This document shows, one piece after another, positions 56,791 to 64,000 of a stretch of DNA of 64,000 nucleotides. This DNA is from Rhizobium sullae (GTDB taxonomy: Bacteria > Pseudomonadota > Alphaproteobacteria > Rhizobiales > Rhizobiaceae), in NCBI RefSeq assembly GCF_025200715.1, contig NZ_CP104143.1:3172501-3236500 (forward strand), given 5' to 3'. The notes below the pieces were generated by a model that saw only the letters and a program-made list of their open reading frames with translations, was not told the DNA's origin and did no database searches. Both the position numbers and the translations under genes were made by a program. Numbering within the stretch: the stretch's first letter is position 1; each line of letters begins with the position of its first letter.

Positions 56791-57606
56791 ATGGCTTTGG
56801 AAAACTTCATGATCGCCCTGCGTTCCGTCCTCTTCAACACGATCTTCTACGCCAACCTCATCATCCGGATGATCGTGCTGTCGCCCTATTACTTCATCGT
56901 GCCCCGCAAGACCGCCTATGCGATCCCCAAGAACTGGGCGCTTTCGAACCATTGGCTGATGGAAAAGATCGTCGGGACGACCTTCGAAATCGAAGGCATC
57001 GAGAACCTGCCGGAAGGAAGCTACATCCTCGCCCCAAAGCACCAGTCCTTCTGGGACACCTATGCACTGTTGCCCTGGCTGAACGACCCGGTTTACATCC
57101 TCAAGCGCGAATTGATGTGGATCCCGCTTTTCGGCTGGTACGCGAAAAAGCAACGCATGATCCCGGTCGACCGCGGTGCGCGCGGCAAGGTGATGGTCGA
57201 GGTGTTGAAGCGCACCAAGAAAGAGCTTGCTACAGGCCGTCAGCTGATCATCTATCCGGAAGGCACGCGCCGGCCTCCGGGCGCAGAACCGCTCTACAAG
57301 TACGGAATTGCCCGCATGTATCGGGATCTTGGCATTCCGGTTGTGCCGGTCGCCATGCATCCCGGTCTTTTCTGGCCGCGCCGCAGCGCCGTGCGCCGTC
57401 CCGGCCATTTCAAGGTTCGCATCCTGCCCGCCATCCCGCCGGGCCTCGATCCGGATGCGTTCTTTCAGCACCTGATCGATGTGACCGAGGAGGCGAGCGA
57501 CGAGCTTTTGATCGATACCGCCGCGCGCAATCCGCACCTGCCCTTGCCGCCGACCGCCACCGCGAGACTGGCGCAATTACGCAAGGCAAAGGCCGCCTCC
57601 GCCTAA
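56791..57606 (+). CDS. plsC: 1-acyl-sn-glycerol-3-phosphate acyltransferase
   Basis: Makes phosphatidic acid for phospholipid synthesis. The 271 residues carry the acyltransferase motifs: H84-x4-D89 (KHQSFWDT, motif I), motif II around PLFGWYAKKQRMIPVDRG, the substrate loop YPEGTRRPPG (motif III) and PVVPVAMHPG (motif IV). One or two hydrophobic helices at 10-35 anchor it to the membrane. A second acyltransferase of this kind usually exists in rhizobia, so the symbol is a guess at function. The gene converges on chaC with a 4-base overlap. Confidence 0.9.
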   Translation: MALENFMIALRSVLFNTIFYANLIIRMIVLSPYYFIVPRKTAYAIPKNWALSNHWLMEKIVGTTFEIEGIENLPEGSYILAPKHQSFWDTYALLPWLNDPVYILKRELMWIPLFGWYAKKQRMIPVDRGARGKVMVEVLKRTKKELATGRQLIIYPEGTRRPPGAEPLYKYGIARMYRDLGIPVVPVAMHPGLFWPRRSAVRRPGHFKVRILPAIPPGLDPDAFFQHLIDVTEEASDELLIDTAARNPHLPLPPTATARLAQLRKAKAASA

Positions 57607-58133
57607 GCGGCCCGCAGCCGCTCGACCTCGTTGGCGACCCGTTCCAGCCAATGATCGCGAATCCCCATCTCCTGCAGATGCGAGAGCGTATTGAAAACGT
57701 AGGCGTCGTTCGAGCCTGACTGACCCTTTGCCTCGTGTACAATGTGGGCAGCTGCAGAGGCATCGAGTGCGCCGGCATATTGGGCGTGATCGCGATCAAC
57801 GATGTAGGCAACTGCCTTGACGCTGCTCCGACCGGAAAGCGATAACGGCACATGGCGCTCCCGATAGACGTTGGTGACGAGCTCGCGGGCACGCAGATAG
57901 TCCATTACCTCGTCCCGCTTCTCCAAGGCCACGCGAAACGCCATGCCGCGGCAAGAGCCGCCGCGATCGAGACCGAGCACGAGACCCGGATTTTGCTGCG
58001 TGCCGCGGTGAACCCAGGAATGGACGCATAAGGAGCGCCGGTAACCGTAAACAAGGGCCTGGGACCGCTCAAGAAACTCGAAGCCCGGATTCCACATCAG
58101 CGATCCGTAGCCAAACACCCAAAATTCGTCCAT
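57603..58133 (-). CDS. ChaC-type gamma-glutamylcyclotransferase
   Basis: A 176-residue cytosolic enzyme of the ChaC family, which degrades glutathione to 5-oxoproline and Cys-Gly. The nucleotide-like loop FGYGSLMWNPGFEF (7-20) and the catalytic Glu in the segment TNVYRERHVPLSL mark the family. It converges on plsC (4-base overlap) and is divergent from the DUF2125 gene. Glutathione turnover links it loosely to the grxC/nitrilase genes, but they are 40 kb away. Confidence 0.9.
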   Translation of the reverse strand: MDEFWVFGYGSLMWNPGFEFLERSQALVYGYRRSLCVHSWVHRGTQQNPGLVLGLDRGGSCRGMAFRVALEKRDEVMDYLRARELVTNVYRERHVPLSLSGRSSVKAVAYIVDRDHAQYAGALDASAAAHIVHEAKGQSGSNDAYVFNTLSHLQEMGIRDHWLERVANEVERLRAA

Positions 58134-58185
58134 ATCGCACGCCAGACCGAAATTCCCATTCGCGATTCACCATTGGAGAACCATC

Positions 58186-59187
58186 ATGGCAGCGTCAAGC
58201 CAATCCGGCAGCGGCAGAAAATTCTGGTTGCTCGGCTTGGGCATCGTTCTGTTCATCGCGATCTATACCGGCGGTTGGTTCTACGCGGCCTCGCAGCTCA
58301 AGGAGACGGTGCTGAAGGCGATTACGCCGCGCAGCACGGCGGGCGTCAGCGGCGAATGCGCCGGTATCGACTTTCGCGGCTACCCGTTCCGCATCGGCCT
58401 CTATTGCTCGAAAGTAAGTGTGGACGACAACACGAACGGCGTCTCGGCTTCCTTTGGCGAACTTCGCTCCGCAGCGCAGGTTTACGCGCCGGGCCATATC
58501 GTTTGGGAGCTCGATGCGCCGGCCGAAATCCGTACGGCAAACGGCCTTTCGATCTCGGCTGAATGGGCCAATCTGCAATCCAGTCTGGTGACGAGGCTGA
58601 GGGGCATCGACCGGACTTCAATGGTCATCGAAGGCCTGAAGGCGACCGCTGTCTCCTCCTATACTGGGCAGACGGTCAATATCGATGCGGGACGCACGGA
58701 AGTCCACCTGCGCCAGAATGCAGGCGATCTCGATGGTGCCGTCTCCCTCCAGGATGCAAATGCCGTCATCAAGGACTGGCCACAGGTCTTCCCGAAATTC
58801 GCGGCGAGCGCCGATATAACCCTTGCAGGCAAGGGTGGAATGATCGACGGCAGCGACCCGCAGGGGCTTTATGGGGCCAGCGGAGAGCTGCGCAAGGCCG
58901 TGGCGGATATCGGTGACGGCAAGGTGATGACGCTTACCGGGCCCTTCTCCTTCGATGCACAAGGCTTCCTGTCCGGCAAATTCAAGCTCGAAATCGAGCA
59001 GCTCGGCCCTTGGCGCGACAGCCTGAAACAGGCCTTCCCGGAAATCTCCGAAACCGTCGACACCGCCGCCAGGCTTCTGAAGGCGCTCGCGGTCGGCGGG
59101 GACAAGGTTTCGGTCGATCTCCTCGTTCAGCACGGCAATGCCACCGTAAGCGGCTTCATCCCACTCGGCACGATCCCGCCGATCTGA
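58186..59187 (+). CDS. DUF2125 domain protein
   Basis: A 333-residue envelope protein: one N-terminal membrane helix or uncleaved signal (about 14-32, FWLLGLGIVLFIAIYTGGWFY) followed by a beta-rich domain that fits DUF2125, a family found in alphaproteobacteria. Conserved parts include GECAGIDFRGYPFRIGLYCS and LTGPFSFDAQGFLSGKFKLE. It may bind lipid or another envelope component like AsmA-related proteins, but no function is known. GGAGA before the ATG at 58186 supports the start. It converges on tyrC with three bases between. Confidence 0.85.
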   Translation: MAASSQSGSGRKFWLLGLGIVLFIAIYTGGWFYAASQLKETVLKAITPRSTAGVSGECAGIDFRGYPFRIGLYCSKVSVDDNTNGVSASFGELRSAAQVYAPGHIVWELDAPAEIRTANGLSISAEWANLQSSLVTRLRGIDRTSMVIEGLKATAVSSYTGQTVNIDAGRTEVHLRQNAGDLDGAVSLQDANAVIKDWPQVFPKFAASADITLAGKGGMIDGSDPQGLYGASGELRKAVADIGDGKVMTLTGPFSFDAQGFLSGKFKLEIEQLGPWRDSLKQAFPEISETVDTAARLLKALAVGGDKVSVDLLVQHGNATVSGFIPLGTIPPI

Positions 59188-59190
59188 GGC

Positions 59191-60123
59191 TCAGTTTGCC
59201 TTCGTATCCTGCACGTGGGGGCGGCCAAAGTCCGGCGCGTCCACGTCCTGTCCCGCCTGAACGATCGAGCGACGGATTGCGCGGGTGCGGCTGAAAAGTT
59301 CGAAAAGCTTGTCGCCCTCGCCCCAGCGGATGGCGCGCTGCAGATAGGCGAGGTCTTCCGAAAAGCGCGCCAACATTTCAAGGATCGCATCCTTGTTGTG
59401 CAGGCAGACGTCACGCCACATCGTCGGATCGGACGCCGCAAGGCGCGTAAAGTCACGAAAGCCGGAGGCGGAATATTTGATGACTTCCGATTCCGTCACG
59501 GCTTCCAAATCGTCCGCCGTGCCGACAATATTGTAAGCGATGATATGCGGTAGGTGCGAGACGATGGCGAGCACCTTGTCGTGGTGCTCGGCGTCCATCT
59601 CATCGACCTTTGAGCCAAGGCTTTCCCAGAACTTGCGGAGCTTTTTTAGTGCGCTGTCATCCGTGCCCGTAATTGGCGTAAAGATGCACCAACGGCCTTC
59701 AAATAGGCCGGGGAAACCCGCATCGGGTCCGGATTTCTCCGTACCGGCCAGCGGATGACCGGGGATGAAGTGCACATGCGGCGGCATATGCGGCTGCATC
59801 TGCGCGATGACCGACGCCTTGGTGGATCCGACGTCAGTGACGATCGCGCCAGGCTTTAGGGTCCCTGCGATTTCCCTCGCAATGCTTTCCGAGGCGCCAA
59901 CCGGCACGGACACGATAACGAGATCGGCATCCCTGGCAGCCTCGGCCGACGAACTCGTATAATGGCTGCCGAGCTGAAGTTCCTCGGCGCGCTTCAGCGT
60001 TTGAGCACTGCGCGTGGCAACGACGACTTCATTGGCAAGCCCGAGCCGCTTGATGTCATGGGCGATCGAGGAGCCGATCAGCCCGATGCCGATCAGCGCG
60101 ATGCGATCAAACTGCGCTGTCAT
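59191..60123 (-). CDS. tyrC: Prephenate/arogenate dehydrogenase
   Basis: NAD(P)-dependent step to tyrosine. The 310 residues have an N-terminal Rossmann domain with G12-I-G14-L-I-G17, then [15 protein letters not shown] with the catalytic histidine, and a C-terminal all-helical dimer domain (about 170-285). There is no chorismate mutase or ACT domain, typical of alphaproteobacterial cyclohexadienyl dehydrogenases, which can use arogenate. The ATG at 60123 overlaps the hisC end by 4 bases, so both are translated together. Confidence 0.92.
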   Translation of the reverse strand: MTAQFDRIALIGIGLIGSSIAHDIKRLGLANEVVVATRSAQTLKRAEELQLGSHYTSSSAEAARDADLVIVSVPVGASESIAREIAGTLKPGAIVTDVGSTKASVIAQMQPHMPPHVHFIPGHPLAGTEKSGPDAGFPGLFEGRWCIFTPITGTDDSALKKLRKFWESLGSKVDEMDAEHHDKVLAIVSHLPHIIAYNIVGTADDLEAVTESEVIKYSASGFRDFTRLAASDPTMWRDVCLHNKDAILEMLARFSEDLAYLQRAIRWGEGDKLFELFSRTRAIRRSIVQAGQDVDAPDFGRPHVQDTKAN

Positions 60124-61229
60124 GTCGGGCGTCCCATGAATTCACCGAGCGCTTCGATAACGCCATGATTGGCTTCTTCCGGACCGATGCTCATGCGAAG
60201 TGAATTGGGGAAGCCGTAGCTGCGAACCGCCCGCAGGATGTAGCCGCGGCTTGTCAGGAACTCGTCGGCATCGGTAGCACGCTTGCCATCGGCATCCGGA
60301 AAATGAATGAGAACGAAATTCGCCACCGACGGCGTGACCTTGAGACCGATCGTTTCGAGCGCTCCGGTGACCTTCTCGACCCACATCTGATTGAAGGAAG
60401 CGGCCTGCTGCATGAAGGCCTGATCGCGGATCGCTGCGGCACCGGCCGCGATCGCCGGCGCATTCATATTGAAAGGGCCACGCACGCGGTTCAGCGCATC
60501 GATGATCTCGGCAGGCGCATACATCCAGCCGACGCGGAGCGCGGCAAGCCCATAAACCTTCGAGAAGGTCCGGGTCATGACGACGTTCGCGTTCGAGGAG
60601 ACGACCTCGATACCGGATTCATAGTCGTTGCGCCGGACATACTCGGCATAGGCCGAATCGAGCACCAGGACGACATGGTTCGGCAGGCCGGCCTGCAGGC
60701 GACGAACTTCGCTGACTGGGATATAGGTGCCGGTCGGATTGCCGGGATTGGCGATGAAGACGATCTTCGTCTTGTCGCTTACCGCCGCCAGGATCGCATC
60801 GACATCGACGGTATGGTCCTTCTCCTTCACCACGACAGGCGTCGCGCCCGCGCCCATGATCTGAATCTTGTAAACGAGGAAGCCGTGCTCGGTGATGATG
60901 CCTTCGTCACCGGGGCTGAGATAAACGTGGCAGAGCAAGCCGAGCAGTTCGTCCGAGCCGTTGCCGCACATGATGTTAGCCGGATTCAAGCCGTGAATCG
61001 CAGCGATCGCCTCGCGCAGTTCGATCGCCTGGCCGTCCGGATAGCGCTCGAGATGGCCCGCGGCCTCACGGAAGGCCTCGATCGCCTTCGGGCTCGCACC
61101 AAGCGGCGTTTCGTTGGAGGAGAGCTTGTAGACGCGGGCAACGCCTGGTGCATGTTCCTTGCCCGGTACATAGGCTGCAATGTCCAGAATACCGGGACGC
61201 GGAACAGGCTTGCTCATCTCAACACTCAT
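60120..61229 (-). CDS. hisC: Histidinol-phosphate aminotransferase
   Basis: PLP enzyme of 369 residues that makes histidinol phosphate and, in rhizobia, probably also transaminates aromatic acids, which fits its coupling to tyrC. PLP lysine K224 ([14 protein letters not shown]), the [10 protein letters not shown] loop at 161-170 and the phosphate-binding GNGSDELL are intact. AAGG precedes the ATG at 61229. It is the first gene of the leftward pair hisC-tyrC; the methyltransferase gene lies upstream in the same direction, 87 bases away. Confidence 0.94.
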   Translation of the reverse strand: MSVEMSKPVPRPGILDIAAYVPGKEHAPGVARVYKLSSNETPLGASPKAIEAFREAAGHLERYPDGQAIELREAIAAIHGLNPANIMCGNGSDELLGLLCHVYLSPGDEGIITEHGFLVYKIQIMGAGATPVVVKEKDHTVDVDAILAAVSDKTKIVFIANPGNPTGTYIPVSEVRRLQAGLPNHVVLVLDSAYAEYVRRNDYESGIEVVSSNANVVMTRTFSKVYGLAALRVGWMYAPAEIIDALNRVRGPFNMNAPAIAAGAAAIRDQAFMQQAASFNQMWVEKVTGALETIGLKVTPSVANFVLIHFPDADGKRATDADEFLTSRGYILRAVRSYGFPNSLRMSIGPEEANHGVIEALGEFMGRPT

Positions 61230-61316
61230 GGGATCGACCTTGAAAAAACGCCGGAAATTCCGGCCGGAAATTGCCCTGTGGCAATAAAGCGGAACGCGGC
61301 CTTTGTCGAGTGAGAC

Positions 61317-62057
61317 TTAGTAGCTGCGCGTCGTCGGGACGCCATGCGGCGCAAGAACCGGGACGAAGACGCGGCGCGACGCCCGTGCGGCAACCGGCAG
61401 TCCCTGATAGAGCCGCTTCTGTGCCTCGACGATGATGACGCCGGAAAAGGCCGGCCAGAGCGTGCGGCCGATGCGTTCGAAGCCGCGGCGAAGGCTGAGA
61501 ACCGTGCGAAGCTTCGATGGCGGGAAGAAGAGCGCCTCGGCCGTAGCGCCGGGCGTGAAATTCGTCTCGCGTAGCAGATGCGTGAGCTGACCCCGCGAAT
61601 AGGGGCGCCCGGAGCCGAAAGGCGTATGCTCCATGCGCGCCCAGACACCGCGCCGGTTCGGCACGACGATGACGAGCCGTCCGCCGGGCGCAAGCACGCG
61701 CCAGAGCTCTTTCAAGGTTTCCCGCGGGCTTTCGGCGAATTCCAGCGAATGAACCATCAGCACACGATCGATGGACGAATCGGGAAGCGGCAATTCTTCA
61801 TCGAAGATCAGAGCGGTCGATGACAAGGATCCCACCGGCCAGTTCACGGCGCCCTGCCCGGCGGGCATAAAGGCGAAGGTGCGCTCAGTATCGGCACCGA
61901 ACCGGTCGAGGAATGGAACGGCATAGCCGATGCCGACGAGCCGCTCCTGCGGCAGCCGCACCCAAAGCGACGACAGCGCCATAGCGATAGAGTGCTCGGC
62001 AAGGCGCCCGAGCTCGGAATGATAGAACTGGCGCAGATCGACAATATCCGTGTGCAT
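61317..62057 (-). CDS. Class I SAM methyltransferase
   Basis: A 246-residue methyltransferase. The order of motifs fits a Methyltransf_11-type fold: PQERLVGIGYAVPFLDRFG near 34-52 (motif I is weak, GIGYA), SLSSTALIFDEELPLPDSSIDRVLMVHSLEF carrying the acidic and motif IV strands, and LWRVLAPGGRLVIVVPNR. The substrate is unknown. The frame stays open upstream to 62276 because of high GC, but MHTDIVDLRQFYHSELG at 62057 is the family start. It is divergent from gloB with 89 bases between. Confidence 0.82.
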   Translation of the reverse strand: MHTDIVDLRQFYHSELGRLAEHSIAMALSSLWVRLPQERLVGIGYAVPFLDRFGADTERTFAFMPAGQGAVNWPVGSLSSTALIFDEELPLPDSSIDRVLMVHSLEFAESPRETLKELWRVLAPGGRLVIVVPNRRGVWARMEHTPFGSGRPYSRGQLTHLLRETNFTPGATAEALFFPPSKLRTVLSLRRGFERIGRTLWPAFSGVIIVEAQKRLYQGLPVAARASRRVFVPVLAPHGVPTTRSY

Positions 62058-62146
62058 CGCAATAAATGTTATCAGCGGGCGATTGGACTTCAAGGCCGGA
62101 GCCTCTACATTCCGGACAAGTTTGTGGGAAAGAGGCCGTTTGGACA

Positions 62147-62917
62147 ATGAAAGCCTTGGAATTAGAAGTTTTTCTCTGCCGATCCGATAATTTTGGCGTT
62201 CTCGTGCATGATCCGGAGTCCGGGCTGACCGCGTCGATCGACGCGCCGGAAGAGGCAGCCGTAGCATCGGCTGCAAAGCGGCGCGGATGGAAGATTTCGC
62301 ACATCTTCACCACGCATCACCACACTGATCATGTCGAAGGCAATCTGGCGCTGAAAGAGCAGTTCGGCTGTGAAATCATCGGTCCGGTCAACGAAGCTAT
62401 TGCAATTCCCGGCCTCGACAAATCGATGGCCGATGGCGACAGCTTCCTCTTCGGTGACCACACGGTCAACGTCATCGAAACGCCGGGTCATACCGCGGGC
62501 CATATCTGTTACCACTTCGCCGACGACAAACTGCTCTTTGCCGCCGATACGCTCTTTGCGCTCGGCTGTGGCCGTCTCTTCGAGCGTCCGGCCGCGGATA
62601 TGTGGCATTCACTTCAGAAGCTGGCCGTTCTGCCGGACGAAACGGCAATCTATTTCGGCCATGAATATACGCTTTCGAACGCCCGTTTCGCCTTGACGAT
62701 CGATCCGGCCAACGAGCGGCTGAAGACGCGTGCAGCAGAGATCGAAGCTTTGCGCGCTGAAGGCAGGTTCACCATCCCGACGACGCTGGCCCTGGAAAAG
62801 GAAACTAATCCTTTCCTTCGTGCCGCGGATCCCGCGATCCGCCGCAATCTCCTGATGGAAAGCAAGACGAATGAGGAAGTCTTTGCGGAGATCCGCAGGC
62901 GCAAGGACAATTTCTGA
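62147..62917 (+). CDS. gloB: Hydroxyacylglutathione hydrolase (glyoxalase II)
   Basis: Hydrolyses S-lactoylglutathione in methylglyoxal detoxification. The 256 residues match glyoxalase II. Metal ligands are in T-H57-H-H59-T-D61-H62, with later H in [13 protein letters not shown] in [14 protein letters not shown] and H in [14 protein letters not shown]. The C-terminal helical glutathione-binding domain (about 175-256) includes KETNPFLRA. The frame begins at 62066, but the ATG at 62147 starts the conserved sequence. The stop overlaps the ATG of the DUF985 gene by one base. Confidence 0.94.
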   Translation: MKALELEVFLCRSDNFGVLVHDPESGLTASIDAPEEAAVASAAKRRGWKISHIFTTHHHTDHVEGNLALKEQFGCEIIGPVNEAIAIPGLDKSMADGDSFLFGDHTVNVIETPGHTAGHICYHFADDKLLFAADTLFALGCGRLFERPAADMWHSLQKLAVLPDETAIYFGHEYTLSNARFALTIDPANERLKTRAAEIEALRAEGRFTIPTTLALEKETNPFLRAADPAIRRNLLMESKTNEEVFAEIRRRKDNF

Positions 62918-63339
62918 TGGTTCCCGACGAGATTATCGCGGCGCTGTCGATGCAGCCGCATCCGGAAGGCGGCTGGTACGTACAAACGTTTCGCGACGAC
63001 AACGGTGGAGATCGCGGACATTCGACGGCGATTTATTACCTGCTGAGGGCAGGGCAGCGTTCGCATTGGCATCGCGTTCACGATGCGGCGGAGGTCTGGC
63101 ATTACTACGCCGGTGCGCCGCTGGCGCTCCACCGGTCCGAAAACGGCGCGAAAAGCGAAACCTTGCGGCTGGGCACAGACTTGGCAAACGGCGAGCGCCC
63201 GCAGGCGGTCATTCCGGCAAACTGGTGGCAATCAGCAGAAACGCTCGGCGAATACACGCTTGTTGGCTGCACAGTGGCGCCCGGGTTCGAATTCTCGAAA
63301 TTTGAAATGGCACCGCCAAATTGGAAACCGGGCGGCTGA
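62917..63339 (+). CDS. DUF985 (Cupin_5) family protein
   Basis: A 140-residue single-domain cupin. The family pattern is HPEGGWYVQTFRDD (16-29), YYLLRAGQRSHWHRVHDAAEVW (39-60) and GYTLVGCTVAPGFEFSKFEM near the end, giving a small beta barrel. Some structures bind metal or sugars, but the function is unknown. The ATG shares one base with the gloB stop, so it is coupled to glyoxalase II. It converges on the EamA gene with three bases between. Confidence 0.9.
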   Translation: MVPDEIIAALSMQPHPEGGWYVQTFRDDNGGDRGHSTAIYYLLRAGQRSHWHRVHDAAEVWHYYAGAPLALHRSENGAKSETLRLGTDLANGERPQAVIPANWWQSAETLGEYTLVGCTVAPGFEFSKFEMAPPNWKPGG

Positions 63340-63342
63340 GAC

Positions 63343-64000
63343 CTATTCAGCCGCTGCAGTCTGTTCCCCGACGCTTTTGCGGCGAAACATTTCCTGAGCC
63401 GCAAGCACCGCACCGCCGGTGACCAGCAGGCAGGCAAGCGCGATACGCCAGCTTGGCTCGGCAAAACCGAATATCGTCAGGATAAGCGTCGAAAGCAGCG
63501 GCGCCGCATAGCTTGCCGCGCCGAGGATCTGGATGTCGCCGTTCTTGACGCCGTAATCCCAGGCATAGAAGGCTGCACCGACCGGGAAGAGCCCAAGACC
63601 GGCGACGGCGATCCATTCGAGGGCCGTTTCCGGCCAGACGGTCATTTCCAGGCCGAGATGGCAGAGAAACGACAAAATGGAGGTCGCAAGGCAGAAGCCG
63701 GTGACGACATCGGTCGAAACCGCGTCGAAGCGCCGCGTCAGCAGCGAGTAACCGGACCAAGTGAAGGCGCAAAGAAACGCCGCGCCATAACCGGCGGCAT
63801 ATGCACCGTCGAAATCGATGCCGTTGCGGCTCACGATCAGGAATGTGCCGCAGAGCCCTGCAAGCGCCCCTGCCACATGATACCAGCGCAGCCGTTCGCC
63901 CGGCAGCAGCGCCGAGCCGACAACGATGAGCAACGGCCAGAGATAGGCAATCAGCCCCGCCTCGACCGCGGGCGCATTCCGGAGCGCCGTGAAATAGAGG
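63343..64000 (-). CDS. EamA family (DMT) transporter, C-terminal part
   Basis: The frame is open to the right edge, so only the last 219 residues are seen. At the edge it reads YFTALRNAPAVEAGLIAYLW, the end of the first EamA repeat, followed by about seven hydrophobic helices that form the second repeat (SALLPGERLRWYHVAGALAG start, ILGAASYAAPLLSTLILTIFG). Drug/metabolite transporters of this kind export amino acids or other metabolites. The N-terminal helices and the start lie outside the window. The C-terminus is FRRKSVGEQTAAAE. Confidence 0.88.
   Translation of the reverse strand, partial: LYFTALRNAPAVEAGLIAYLWPLLIVVGSALLPGERLRWYHVAGALAGLCGTFLIVSRNGIDFDGAYAAGYGAAFLCAFTWSGYSLLTRRFDAVSTDVVTGFCLATSILSFLCHLGLEMTVWPETALEWIAVAGLGLFPVGAAFYAWDYGVKNGDIQILGAASYAAPLLSTLILTIFGFAEPSWRIALACLLVTGGAVLAAQEMFRRKSVGEQTAAAE

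Overview
The window is an ordinary chromosomal stretch of an alphaproteobacterium of the Rhizobiaceae, most probably Rhizobium sensu lato. The evidence is the high-GC codon use, the alphaproteobacterial families (DUF4167, TIGR02302, DUF1178, DUF2125, a CpdR-like receiver) and the gene order lysC-ptsP-prfA-prmC-DUF4167-clpB and tlpA/argH-lptM-lysA-TIGR02302-cpdR-hpt, which I remember from rhizobial chromosomes. I see no insertion sequence, prophage, CRISPR array, rRNA or conjugation gene. Both edges cut genes: an M23 peptidase on the left and an EamA transporter on the right.

Layout. Positions 1-10.5 kb hold a leftward block for aspartate-family amino acids (lysC), PTS-Ntr (ptsP), translation termination (prfA, prmC), DUF4167 and clpB, with a LysE exporter facing the other way. 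Positions 10.7-18.4 kb hold a zinc-ribbon adenylate cyclase, a DUF421 membrane pair, an amidase, ubiG, a leftward grxC-nitrilase-DUF1178 run preceded by a decayed comF, and a methyltransferase. Positions 18.4-25.5 kb hold a Flp-type pilin with an unknown membrane partner, mutT-GNAT-argJ-parvulin running leftward, and secA. Positions 25.6-33.2 kb hold a polysaccharide flippase coupled to a FemAB-like acyltransferase, an acyl-CoA synthetase, an aldo/keto reductase and a TetR/MFS pair with two matching palindromic operators. Positions 33.2-41.4 kb hold tRNA-Leu(CAA), a cNMP-domain cation/proton antiporter, YqaA, dsbB, an HNH protein, alkA, gluQ, BrkB and an SDR. Positions 41.4-49.4 kb hold a HIG1-like protein, a cobalamin adenosyltransferase, a rhomboid protease, etfBA-hbdA, tlpA, argH, lptM and lysA. 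Positions 49.5-64 kb hold TIGR02302, cpdR, hpt, ftsEX, YdcF, plsC, ChaC, DUF2125, tyrC-hisC, a methyltransferase, gloB-DUF985 and the cut transporter.

How the genes connect. Amino-acid supply recurs (lysC, lysA, argJ, argH, tyrC, hisC). Envelope and protein-export functions are spread through the window (secA, a periplasmic parvulin, dsbB, tlpA, lptM, ftsEX, flippase). Electron-transfer flavoprotein and hydroxybutyryl-CoA dehydrogenase form a fatty-acid oxidation unit. A cyclase with all expected adenylate-cyclase residues and an antiporter carrying an intact-looking cyclic-nucleotide pocket lie in the same window.

I found no clearly new multi-gene system. The most useful leads are the broken comF remnant, the double TetR operator, a heat-shock-type promoter upstream of clpB, the antiporter's cyclic-nucleotide pocket, the flippase-acyltransferase pair and the orphan pilin with its unknown partner. 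Product names rest on sequence features read by eye and on family knowledge; no database search was run.
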